A DNA stretch of 64,000 bases from Alisma plantago-aquatica (lineage: Eukaryota; Streptophyta; Magnoliopsida; Alismatales; Alismataceae). The position numbers were made by a program, and so were the translations under genes. The notes under the pieces are model-generated. The model saw only the letters and a program-made list of their open reading frames with translations. It ran no database searches and was not told the DNA's origin. The stretch is from the NCBI GenBank assembly GCA_963693085.1, contig OY856409.1, positions 1,164,606,749-1,164,670,748 on the forward strand, given 5' to 3'. Within the stretch, counting starts at the first letter, position 1; each line of letters opens with the position of its first letter. This document shows positions 35,528-46,417 of the stretch, in pieces.

Positions 35528-36177
35528 CATCATCGTCATCATCAACAACAACAACTTAGGTCATCGAGGCTACTACTAGCTTAACATTTATCATGGCTCT
35601 AGACAAATCAATAGACTACATCTATCATTGAAACCTTCTCATCTACACTTGATGTTACATCTCTTTGTTTTATGTTACATGGACAATCACAACTTTTCTA
35701 CATCTGGTAACATTTTTCATATGTACATATACATATACTTGAAATAAGTTTTCTCCAATATTGAAAGGTGATGGAGAACACCATACTCCATTCGCATAAA
35801 ACCAAAACTAAAAGTAAGTTTCCACACTCATTAGGAAGTCTAGTACCATGACATCTACAGAACTAGAAATAACATGATGCACACTTGTGTAGCTACTCTA
35901 AGAACATGTCGTGAACATATGTCTAGGGTTGTAATAAGATCTCCCTTTTCTCTCCCTCCTGAACCTACAAACCATACTACAAGAAAAAAGGTAGAGAAAA
36001 GAAATCTTCTAGAGATCACACAAGAATACACCTAGTTGTATAACATCTAGGCCCTAAACTAGAGGCTACATCAACTTAGTCCACAAAAGACATCTCATTA
36101 AAGTTCTAGGGTTGAGATATAAGGCTATTTTTAGTTTGTGTGTAATTTGAGTAATGTTTGGTGTAGTTATTGGTCAT
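34056..36177 (-). mobile_element. Non-coding interior of element B
   Basis: About 2.1 kb between polypurine tract and primer-binding site. I see no gag, protease, RT, RNase H or integrase motif in any frame. It is AT-rich with a trinucleotide microsatellite. This suggests a non-autonomous (LARD-like) element or a large internal deletion. The plus frame at 35375-35584 with a His run only reads the microsatellite. Confidence 0.6.
35488..35554 (+). repeat. (ATC)n microsatellite
   Basis: About fourteen ATC/CAT units, then imperfect units (CCTCATCATCGTC), then a short CAA run. Confidence 0.95.
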
Positions 36178-36189
36178 GCTTTGATACCA
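36178..36189 (-). other. Primer-binding site of element B (iMet type)
   Basis: On the minus strand TGGTATCAAAGC differs from the iMet site at one base. It marks the end of the 5' LTR, which lies to its right. Confidence 0.75.
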
Positions 36190-36191
36190 TC

Positions 36192-39100
36192 TATCAGGGA
36201 ACTATTTGTTAAACAAATCCTAACTCCATATGACTACAGAGTCAATGCATATAGGACCTAGGAATCTGTCCCTAGAATGGCATTATCAAAATGTGAATGT
36301 GGAAGCATACAATCTTAGCATACATGAACAGATAACAAGATAAGAGCACCAATCATAATTTATATATTCAACAAGTATTATTGAAAAACATTGTTTTATT
36401 ACAAGAATTCAATTACATATTCAATAATCAAAATGTATAAGTCTACTCATGCACACTAGGAATCTTACAACAAGTACATCTGACATAGCTCAGCAAGCCA
36501 TCAACACTCTATCCATCTATGAACCTAAAAAATATGTGAAATTATGTGGGTCAACACATGAGGAGTTGAGTACATGGAGAAAGATACATATATATATATA
36601 AGCTTTATATAATTTGAAAAGAGTTGCAGAAGTAACAAACATGAATATAAATATTTAGCAAAATGAGAGATGTGTTTTATATCATTTTAATTTTATTATA
36701 CCAACAACATCATATATCATAAGGCCTTTTTGACTAACTTCCCATTAGAATAGTCTGTAAGGGTGCTCATGATTAGCTAACCCTTTATATGTGAGGGACC
36801 TCAACGCCATCACCAAGAGCTAACCCTTTTATTGATATCATCCTCCCTATCTTGACAACTCAACTAGGATGCCCAACCTCATCTCCTTAGCTAGAAAATG
36901 CAGGTAGGTGCACAAGGTTTGTATATTGGAATTTTTATATTATGTTTGAAGTTATAAAACATGGACTACGATACAAACATCAAGTTCAATACTATAATAC
37001 TACATGACAATATTTGCACAAGTAAACAAGCATACATGTGTATCACATTTCAAACAAGAAAACCATAGTCATATAATTATTTAAAGCCCATACCTGATCT
37101 AGAGATTTCATAACTTAACCTTGACCATCTAGATCACAAGCAACCATCTAATTAAGAAAAATCTTGCATACATGTATTAGTTCTCATCATTAAACCCTAA
37201 TTAGTTCCATTTTAGGGTTTTTGGCCAAGTTAGGTTCAATGTTGTTTATTAGTGCATTTGATGACCTTTTATTGAATTAGAATCCATCATAAGGTGTGGT
37301 TCAAGTTTCATGTTATTCCTAGGTTCCATCCATTTTATATGATAATTCCCAGACTTGTGTGACTTATGTACATTTTAGGGTCAAAGAGTCATAATAGATC
37401 AATTTTGGTCAAGGATCATCAAGACAATTGGTCTAAGCATAAAGTAGGACTTATATCATCAAGGTGGGGACTTTTAAAACACATTTAACTATGGGTGGAT
37501 GTTTGCTGGAGTCTAGGCATTATAATCCAATGATTTGTATCAACATTTCAACATACATTTCATCGTTAACATAGTTTATATTCCACTTGGAGTAACATAA
37601 GTCTTGGATGATCATCTATACCAAGGGAATCTTAAGGATTAGAGTACTCTGATGTGGATGGATAAAAACATGAGACTAAGTTTCACATCAAGATCAGGGA
37701 ATAAGTGAGACAAACAAGTAATATAAACCACATAAGGTAACTGATAGGGTATTTAGGGCTATACACACCATCATAGGTGAAGGATATGGGGGATGACCTT
37801 AGGCATTAAGGTTACCTAATATCACAAGTTTACTGATTTCAGAGATCTAGAATAGTGTGAAGCATCAAGGGGGTTAACATCATCATTTGATCTATAGTAT
37901 AACTATTCAATATAATACATTGGTCACATCCATGAATAGCATGGCATAAGGACCAAACAAGAACATACAAAGATCATGGGTGTGAAATTTGTTATGAAGG
38001 GTCCACATGTTACATATTTCCACATAAATTAAACATTAGGTGTCGTTAGATAGAAAGATTAACCAATTAGAACCAAGTTCATCGTTAATGTCTCATGACA
38101 AACCACATTCATGTGTTAGAATCAAGTATAGGGATAAAGAGACTATTCGGACCCATATTGTAACAAGAGTACATAGAAGATATTGATCTAATAGTTAGAG
38201 ATTCAAGGGTGCATAAAATATCTCAACTTCATCATGATTATCTGTTAAACATAGTCAAAGTACCCAAAGATCGTATTTTTAGAAAAATAGGGGAATTAGG
38301 AGCATAATTAGGTCATGAAACCATGCTTAGATTGCAGATCTTTTTTATATGATCAATTTTGTATATTATTTCATGTATTTTGGCCTTAAAATGTGGAAAT
38401 TTTGCATTTAAGAAGGTTTTGAAGAGGACTATATTGAATCCACCTTAGGTGATACCTTGATAAATGTACATGGTGGCACGGTCGGTTGATGTGCCACTCA
38501 GCAACTAAGTTCTCACGCTCAGGTGCCCAAGTGGTGCAGAAGCTCGCATGCATCCGCTGTCTTTCCCAGACCATAGTGGTCCTCTCAAGAATCGCATGGT
38601 TGCGATCTTGCAGCATCTGGGTCTTCATTTTGTTGCACCCTCAATCCAAGGTTCGCCAGCCTTCGTGTCCACCCCACACACATCGTGTGTGGTGCCATCC
38701 CACCACATTGGTGGGGCCATTAGTGCTGAGGGATCATGGGGTAGGGCCCCCCAAAATGGTCCCCAGCTACTAGAGGTCCCGTAGTTATTGTGAACCTCGA
38801 TCTGAGGTTGGATGTAGCCACAAGGAGGAAAGTGGTGAAACCCTAACTCCAAGTTTCAAGGTGGCGATCATGGATCTTGAGAAGGATAGAGGTGTTTATA
38901 GGGTGAGAGGAAGAGGGTAAAATAGTGGTAAACAAGTAAGAGAAAGAAAAAGTAAGAAACTCATGTTTAATTTTTGCAAATGGGGGCAAGATTGGGCACA
39001 TTGGCTGGTGCAATGCTGGGGGTAAGTGGTGGTAGTGCCACCTCAGCTGACCTTCTATATGGAGGTAAAAGATGTTATCAAGATCGTTGGATCCTCAGGG

Positions 39101-39285
39101 GTAGATCCATGGACTCATATTTGATGAACATAATTAATCAAGCAATCACAAGGCAAAGTGACGGGGTGCCCACTCAACTAGGACACACCAGATTGGGACC
39201 TATAAGGATTGAAAACCAAAGAAACCATTTAAATCATGATAAAAACATACACAACTTTAAAGTACCATAAATTGGGTTATAAACA
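36192..39285 (-). repeat. 5' LTR of element B (about 3.1 kb)
   Basis: It lies right of the primer site, and its minus-strand start TGTTTATAACCC is at 39285. 38620-39285 is homologous to the 3' LTR remnant (29276-29753 and 33812-34040). A TATA-like CCTATAAACACC (minus) is at 38892-38903; the equivalent base run in the 3' LTR is mutated. 36190-38380 is AT-rich with no gene-like signal. The left edge is approximate because no clean TG/CA end is visible. Small frames at 38386-39270 are LTR-derived. Confidence 0.65.
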
Positions 39286-39386
39286 TCCAACTAGGGTGAT
39301 TCTTTTGCCATTGGAAAGATAATCGAGATATCAACAACATGAAATTCAATATAGATTCATTTGAATATGATTGTGAGATTTATTTC
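39286..39386. other. Flank between element B and element A
   Basis: A short AT-rich stretch outside both elements. Its last five bases (39382-39386, ATTTC) are the left target duplication of A. Confidence 0.6.
39382..39386. other. Target duplication ATTTC of element A (left)
   Basis: Repeated exactly at 59778-59782. Confidence 0.92.
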
Positions 39387-42300
39387 TGTTACAACCCCAA
39401 TTTTTGGGTTCTTTTGGTGAGAAATGAAACTTCTCATATTAAAGATATTTGAACAAATAATGATATAATTTGATTCAAATAAATGGATTTTGTTTACAAT
39501 AGCCTTGATGTTTGTGTTAGGGGCTTTATTGGCTATTGGGCCCAAATAATAAGAAAATTCAATTAGTGAATGAATAATTGAATATTCGAGAAAAGAATAA
39601 GATGGAAACCTTTAGAAAGCAAATCCAAAGAAGTATTTCGTGCCTCTTGGGTTCCTTGGGTTCCAAGTAGTCCAAAGTTGCAAAAAGAAAGCAATAAGAA
39701 AAGAAAAGATTAATTAAGTATTTCTTTATTAAGAAATAAATTGGAAATAATGATAAAATGTGGAAAATGAGTGGTAAGAGGCATAAATGAGATTTCTTGG
39801 GGAAATTTCGTATCCATGAGTTTTCTAATGATAAAAGGAATGCCAATGAGGAAAATAAAAGAGAAATAAAGAGAAAACCTCAAAAAGAACTATTTTAATA
39901 AGAGATAAACAAGATAATGAGGAATTATGTCAAATAATGCATTTAGATGCATCTAGAAGGATAATGAGTGTCCCATAAAAAGGATTTTGAAATAATGGAG
40001 TGTCTTGGGATCCAAGGAGTCCCAATAAAGAGGAAAGAAAGAGAAAATATCAATAATACAAAATTAAAGGATAATGTGATACATTATTAATGAAATTTGG
40101 TAGTATTGTTTAAAAGGGACTATTTTCTAATAAAAGAAAATAAAAATTCATGCCCATGAATTAAAAAGCAAACATAGAGAGAATAAGAGAGAGAATTTTT
40201 GAAATACCTTGATAGTCAAGGATCTTAGATAATCTAATGATTACTTAAATGAGAAATATTGTTTAAGAAAGAGAGAAGGTTTCCTTTTGAAGAGACCTTG
40301 TTGTCTTTGTGGGCAAGTTTTCTAGGGCGTTGCTCTCCTCTATAAAAGGATAGAGTCCCTGGTTAGGGCCAAAGGAGAACTCACACAGCCATCCCTCTTT
40401 TCTTTATCTTCTTTCCTTGCAAACCCTAGAAGAGGGTATAGATCTGTACGAGGAAACCAGGGAGCAGAGTGGAGGTCTTAATGGGAGCAGGACGCACCCA
40501 CGACGACCTGGGGATGATCGGCCAGCACCCCTTGCCCGCACCTTCGCGCAGCTCTAGCAGATAGACTACAGCACTGCTGCAGATCAAGGGCCAAAAGCCT
40601 GCTTGCCCGGCCATCTTGGTTGTGAGTCAGGGTCTGGTTAGCTGCGATGGGGAGTGGCGGAGGTAGGAAGAACATTTCCGGGGAGCTTCGAGCCTCGAGA
40701 TGGTGGAGGTGGCTCACGCAACTCTGCAGGTTGGCGGCTAGGGCAGCACAGCCAAGCTGCGTGAGGTTGAAGGAGGTGAAAAGGGAATTGGACAGTTCTT
40801 CCCTTCGCGGGCTAAAGGGATGCTCAACTTAACCAGGGGCACGGACGTCTTTTCGAAATATTTCCCAAAGCATGTGTTGCATGGGAGAGGCTACGTGGCG
40901 CAATCTGATTGGCCGAGAGGTACTTTTCCTTGCAAAAATCATAACTAATTCTAGGAAACTCGGATTGGGACAAATCTTATATGAAAATTGATCCTCAGAA
41001 CGAGGGGAATTCAATAAAAATATGTTTAGAAGCTAATTCCTCTGGTTATGCAAAAAGTAGTGCAAATTATTATCTTTAATGAATTAAAGATTAAGAAACT
41101 CTATTTTGAAATGAATAAAGTGTTTAATAGGGTTTAATGGATCATTAGAGTTGATATTAACCTGTTAAATGTAAAATGGTACATTATGTTCAAAAAGGAA
41201 GAACTGTGCACGTGATTAGTCTAATTGGGATTTTATGTGCATAAATATGCTTAAAATTTGAAAAGGACATAAAGTTATCATCTTTAATGATTTAATTAAG
41301 GAAAGACCCTTAGATTCGATGATAGATGGATTTAATGTTGTCCCATGGATAATTCAAGCCGATAATAACCTATTGTTGATAAATATGAAGATGGAATCTA
41401 AAAAGATGATCGTTTTATAAAATTGGCTTAATTTAGGGTTTTGTGCACGAATATGCATTAAAGAGCTTGAAAACCCTAATTTAGGAGAATATGTCTTTTA
41501 ATTGGTTTAATTGTTCAAATCCATGAATAAATAGGGATATGATGATCCTAAGTCAATCTGGGTATAAAAGACTATTAAATGAATAGTTTGAGCAATTAGG
41601 GTTTATATAAATGGAAAAGAGTATTTTAGGGTTTGTTAACCTAAAAGGGATAAAGTTTGAGAAATTGATCTAAGAAACCCTAATGAATGTTAATGAAACC
41701 TTAATGCAGATTAGAAACCCTAGAGAGAGAATCCAAGTCAATAAGATAGATTATTGATAAAGTGTGTAATAAATAGAGTACATATTCTTTTCAAGAATTA
41801 TGTGCTGATTGAATTACTTGCTTGGATCTGTTGATTGGCTTGATTGTATATACATGAAGTATATGTTGAATAATCTGCATGACTCATCAAATCAGGTATG
41901 TGGTTACACTTATGAACAATCGCTCTAGTTTCACGGCGGTTCCCAAAGTTTTAATTGGTTGCTTGAAAATAACTGTTGGATGTTTATTTATTTCATGCAA
42001 CTATAAAGTGACTATGAGTATCACTTTAAATATGTGTATATAACTGACTAGATCCGGGTCCACCTCTATTGCTTTGAAAAGGCTAAGAAAAAAAAGGGGT
42101 AATCCTAGAGCAAGGTCTAGGTTACTGAGAGTTAGAAATGGGGCTACCTACGTGTAGTGCCATGAGACTCATTAGTCTGCCATGAGTTAAGGAGTGGGCT
42201 ACTTACGAGTAGTGCCATGTGACTCAACCCTAGAAATTGGTTCACTTATAGGTGGATCATGAGGGGTTTAATGGGGACAACATAGAGGATAGGGTACTCT

Positions 42301-42731
42301 TGGATCATGGAGTTATATCTAAAATGAAATCTTGATTTTTAAATGATTAATTGAATGATTACATTTGGTAACATAATTACATGATTATTGTTTCCCCCAC
42401 ATACCACCTTTGGCTGACTGACGTTTTGTTTGTCGGCGTTTTAGGTACAAGCCAAAAGGACAAACAGTAAATCGTCATATTGTGTAATACATGAAGTAAA
42501 ATACAAGGAGGATTAGTTAGAGTAGAATCCTTAAGTGGATAGAAGTTTTGAGATCCAAGTTTTCAAAAAGGTATGCAAAATTTTATTTTCTTACAGCTTT
42601 TTAGTATCGTCTGTTAAAATTTGATAATTATTCTTGGTTAATTTCCGAACCTTTGATCCGGAAGTTATGGGTGCGGCTTCGACCTCTCGGTCTCCCTTAA
42701 TTGGGGTTTATCGGGAGGTGGGGTCGTAACA
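39387..42731 (+). repeat. 5' LTR of element A (3,345 bp)
   Basis: It starts TGTTACAACCCC and ends GGGGTCGTAACA, so its ends form an 11-of-12 inverted repeat. TATA box at 40341-40347. A tandem pair (GGGCTACNTACGNGTAGTGCC at 42140 and 42196) lies near the end. It is immediately followed by TT and the primer site. The divergence from the 3' LTR is clear: about 11 substitutions and one 9-10 bp indel in the first 280 bp, lower elsewhere. Frames at 39357-39846 and 40426-41014 are LTR sequence. Confidence 0.95.
40341..40347 (+). promoter_or_regulatory. TATA box in 5' LTR of A
   Basis: TATAAAA after CT-rich GCTCTCCTC, 955 bp into the LTR. It is conserved in the 3' LTR (57401-57407). Confidence 0.65.
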
Positions 42732-42733
42732 TT

Positions 42734-42746
42734 TGGTATCAGATCC
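42734..42746 (+). other. Primer-binding site of element A (iMet tRNA)
   Basis: TGGTATCAGATCC, two bases after the LTR. The first ten bases match the plant initiator-Met site. Confidence 0.9.
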
Positions 42747-44133
42747 TAGGTTCCTCAGTTAACCATTAATAATTATTAAATTTTACAAACTCCATAGAAC
42801 CCAAGGGAGTTATTAGAGGATTATCTGAAAGACAGAGGTGTCTAGAAAAGGATCACGACCGGGGGTTGGCAATATTTTCCTCCGCACCGCTAGTCGGAAT
42901 ATGAGGACTCCCAGATCCATGTGACTTCCTGGCCAAAGTCTTAGGGTATGAATCGAAATAAGATACCTTTAGGACTTCTCATCTTATTCATCCCTTCTCA
43001 TCACAAAATTCTGATAAGGACCTAAAGGATTAGGGTTTTCTTTCTTCCCCTCACCCTCTTGAGGTATGGGTAAGGTTAATAAGGTTTAAGGAATCCTCCA
43101 CCAAATTAATGAAAGGCATGTAAATAAGATGTCATGGACATAAGCTTAATAGATTAAGCGCAAAATAAATAATAGATACATGCTTAGGTCATATGTCATA
43201 AGTTGTCATGTCCTCAGAAGAGACCTGAGGCTAGACCTTCTTGTTAGGAGGATAAGTTAGTCTTGGAGATAGAGATCTCCATTGCAAGTAGAGACCTGGC
43301 ACATCCTCTGAGGATGATGTTAACCCTAACCCTAAGTGAATGTTAGAGAGAGATGAGTTGGACCAGGTGTTTGAAAGGACATGCCTTTGGGATGCCATAT
43401 GTGACCTAGCACCTTTGGCAACCCAACCCTGGGAAGGTCGTGCATGTTAGGGTAAAGGATAGCTCCTTAGATAATGATGTTAGTGAAGGACCTTAGAAAC
43501 CCTATGGGCTTGTACAAGTAGGGTATAGCTGGCATCTAGGGCACGTCATAGTGCTGCCAGTAGGATGAAACCCTGGATAAGGAATCATGATGGAGCATAA
43601 AGGGTTATGGATGATCTTGAGAAAATATAAATCCGAACCTAGGATTCACCCATGTTGAGGATGCTTTTGAGGTTGACCCTTCACGAAGATAGGACCTCTA
43701 ATGGTGAGGTTAGGGTTAGCTCTAGAGAGAGAGTACGAAACCCAACAAGAAGGTTGGCATCCTAGACTTCGAGATATGAGGAGAAGTCGGGAGTTGAGGA
43801 TGATGCGACCTAAATGGATGATAGTTGTCACCACATGCTTGATCCCTAGAGGTTTTTGATGTCTTGGTTGCCATGGGAGGACCAAAACCTAGAGGGAGGA
43901 AGAGGTTTCTGGCACCTATGTGCCTATGGTATAAGTGTTTACCTTCTGAGAAAGGAAGAAGATGTTCTGTATACCCTGAAGTGAATTTGTAACAGGTTAT
44001 GAGGCCTTGTACCTTATGGTTTGTCCTTGAGGAAGATCCAACTCAAAGTGTTGCTCGAGTTGAAGGATGACAGGAAGTGCATGTTATGCCTTTTGCAAGC
44101 TTGATTCATGGTTAAGAGATAGAGCATGCAGCT
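42747..44133 (+). pseudogene. Element A leader and gag region, first part
   Basis: It matches 10850-9400 of element C on the opposite strand (for example the GCGGAGGAAAATATT block near 10708, found as its complement near 42873). No gag motif is legible and stops are frequent. The Tekay-type element inserted at 44134; the interior continues at 53468. 44129-44133 is the left CAGCT duplication. Confidence 0.7.
44129..44133. other. Target duplication CAGCT of inner element (left)
   Basis: Exact match with 53468-53472. The joined flank (ATGCAGCTGGACACCTAAAAG) continues the homology to element D near 355-380. Confidence 0.92.
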
Positions 44134-46381
44134 TTTCACGCCCCAACCTCACATTAAACACAAACCACCGGATTAGGGCACAGCAGGTGGGATCAACACA
44201 TAAGCAACCATTCATTACTTTTTGAAACAATTAAAGATATTTCTGCAAATGAAAACTAAACAACCTGCAGAAGCATTTCTATTAACTGATAGGAAATTAA
44301 ACAAGTCTACAGCATGAACATTGTTCAACATAAACTAAAACATAACAGTTAATTTACATCATTATACATATCCTCTCTCTCTCTCACACATTGTCCCAAA
44401 GATCGAGGGGAAAGGACTAAGAGACCTTCTAACTAGTCTAACTGCAAACCTTCTATCTACTAAGCGTTAGGATGAAACGACCCTTCTGACTCCTGAAGCT
44501 GGTGCTGACCTGAAAAAGTTTGAGTAGAGGGGTGAGCCTACTCGCTCAGTGAATAACATTTCACTTAGCTATCAATAAATAACTCGTCAGGCTCATTAAC
44601 TGAAAATAAACAGATATACAGTTTAAAGCAGAGCAATTCTACTGACATAGCAGATATACAGTTACTAATCGCGTTTCTAAGCATCATCAGGTATTTCAAA
44701 TAGTTAAACAATTATATAAATTTACTGTGATCCTATATGATTATTTATTCATTTATTAATATTATGCCCTAAATATATGCAGTGTACTCTGCATATAAGG
44801 ATCCGCAACAAGTCCATGCTACGGCCCCACCGTACAAGACTTAGCGACACACCCGGGAAATGCTAAGTCTGACTACTCGTCCTGGTCTGCACAGGACACA
44901 GGCTCCTCGGCCTCCTCGCACAACCATGTGTGCTGCACAACCACGTGTGCTCTCGACTCCTCCTAAAACCTGAGTACACCGGCGGAGAGTCACAGGGTTA
45001 CCTTCGTGACACAAGCACGAATGGTGTTAGATAACCAAGTTTTCTGGTGAAATCGCAGTGCCATTGTGACACAAGCACAATTGTTGTTAGACACTGCCCT
45101 TTTTCTCTTTCCTCGTTTGTCCGCGACACAAGCACGGATGATGTTGCAACACGAGTTTCACCCCAAAGCTGCAGATACCACTTATGGGGTTCTACGGTGT
45201 TAGGGCATCTAAGTCTATACTTGATTAACAAATAACATAAATAACACAATATAACTGTAAAACACAGGATTTCCTCTTTCTCATCATTCTTATTACACAA
45301 GTCAAGTTCCAATGGACTTATTAATCTATTACTGAAGCAATCAGACATTTAAAATGAGTTAAATAATGATTTCTAAATGAACTGCCACTCACCACTTGAA
45401 ACTCGGCCGAACACTGTGAAACTCGGCCGATCACTTCCCAGATCCTGGAACTCGGCCGACCAAACTCGGCCGACAAACTCACCGCTTGAAAACCTACAAA
45501 GGAAACTCGGCCGATCAGAACCAAACTCGGCCGACCAAATCCCTGTTCGCATATCTAATTCAGGAAACTCGGCCGATCAAGACGAAACTCGGCCGATCCG
45601 GAAAACGCTGTACAAAAGCCCTAAATAAGAACTCGGCCGACCGAATTGGAAACTCGGCCGAACCGCGCACAGGAAGAACACAAAAACGGCCTGCAGAAGT
45701 CGATTTCTCTCGAATCGACGGGCAAACTTCGAGCAAACACCGCGAAACGATCACAAACGACCCATACAACTAAACCGTACCTGAAAGGAAGAAAGGAACA
45801 AGCTAGGGCTGCTCCGAGCACCCCAATTCCTTGACCACTTTTCTTGCAAACGCAGCTCCAGCTGCAAAATTGATTCGATTCGATGAAGGTGATGATCTAC
45901 GGAGGGAAGGGACGATCTACAGCAACTAATTGGAGCAAAACGACGCTCCAGAGCTTCTCCCTCCTCAGCTCCTTCTCTCTTCCTCTCTCTTTCTCTCTCT
46001 TTCTCTCTTTCTCTTACGCAAGGAACAGAACGTTTCCTGCGTTCTGTATTTCTGTGAAATGAAACGAGAAAGGGAGAAAGGAAAGATAAGGAAGAAATCT
46101 TAGGGGCCAAATCGCAAATTTCGAAACTTTTCGCAAATTACAATCGGGTCCCTAGAAGCCCAAAAACTTGCAACTTTTGACTCGAAGGTCGGATTCGAAC
46201 GATTTTTCTGGCAACGTTTCAAGCGTAAGATTCTACATGCTTTAGAAGCTAGAAAACACACTAAGTACATATCATATCCATTTTAAGTATTTTTAACAAA
46301 AACAAGCTTATAACTTAACACATCAGCTAAACTCTTGCTTAACAGCATACTTACGGAATAAGCTCGACACGGGTCGTAACA
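44134..46381 (-). repeat. 3' LTR of Tekay-type element (2,248 bp)
   Basis: On the minus strand it starts TGTTACGACCC (46381) and ends GGGGCGTGAAA (44134). It contains the TCGGCCGA motif field (45400-45665) and a CT-rich tract (45955-46016). Frames at 44998-46110 are repeated unchanged in the other LTR and are not independent genes. Confidence 0.96.
45400..45665. repeat. Ten-copy ACTCGGCCGA motif field (3' LTR)
   Basis: Ten exact copies of ACTCGGCCGA in about 260 bp, spaced irregularly at 12-53 bp. The core TCGGCCGA is a perfect 8-base palindrome. Context is often GAAACTCGGCCGATC or CCAAACTCGGCCGACC. Confidence 0.95.
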
Positions 46382-46396
46382 ATCTCCTTCCCTTAT
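46382..46396 (-). other. Polypurine tract of Tekay-type element
   Basis: On the minus strand ATAAGGGAAGGAGAT is immediately followed by the LTR start TGTTACGACC. It lies 21 bases after the gag-pol stop. Confidence 0.88.
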
Positions 46397-46417
46397 AAGA
46401 ATTTCGTCCCGAAATTC

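Noticed and set aside
35375..35584. Protein with a poly-His tract
   Set aside because: The His run is only the reading of the ATC microsatellite in a non-coding element interior.
44998..46110. Set of small conserved genes repeated at 52084-53196
   Set aside because: They are conserved only because they lie in the two near-identical LTRs of one young element. They overlap on both strands and have no domains.
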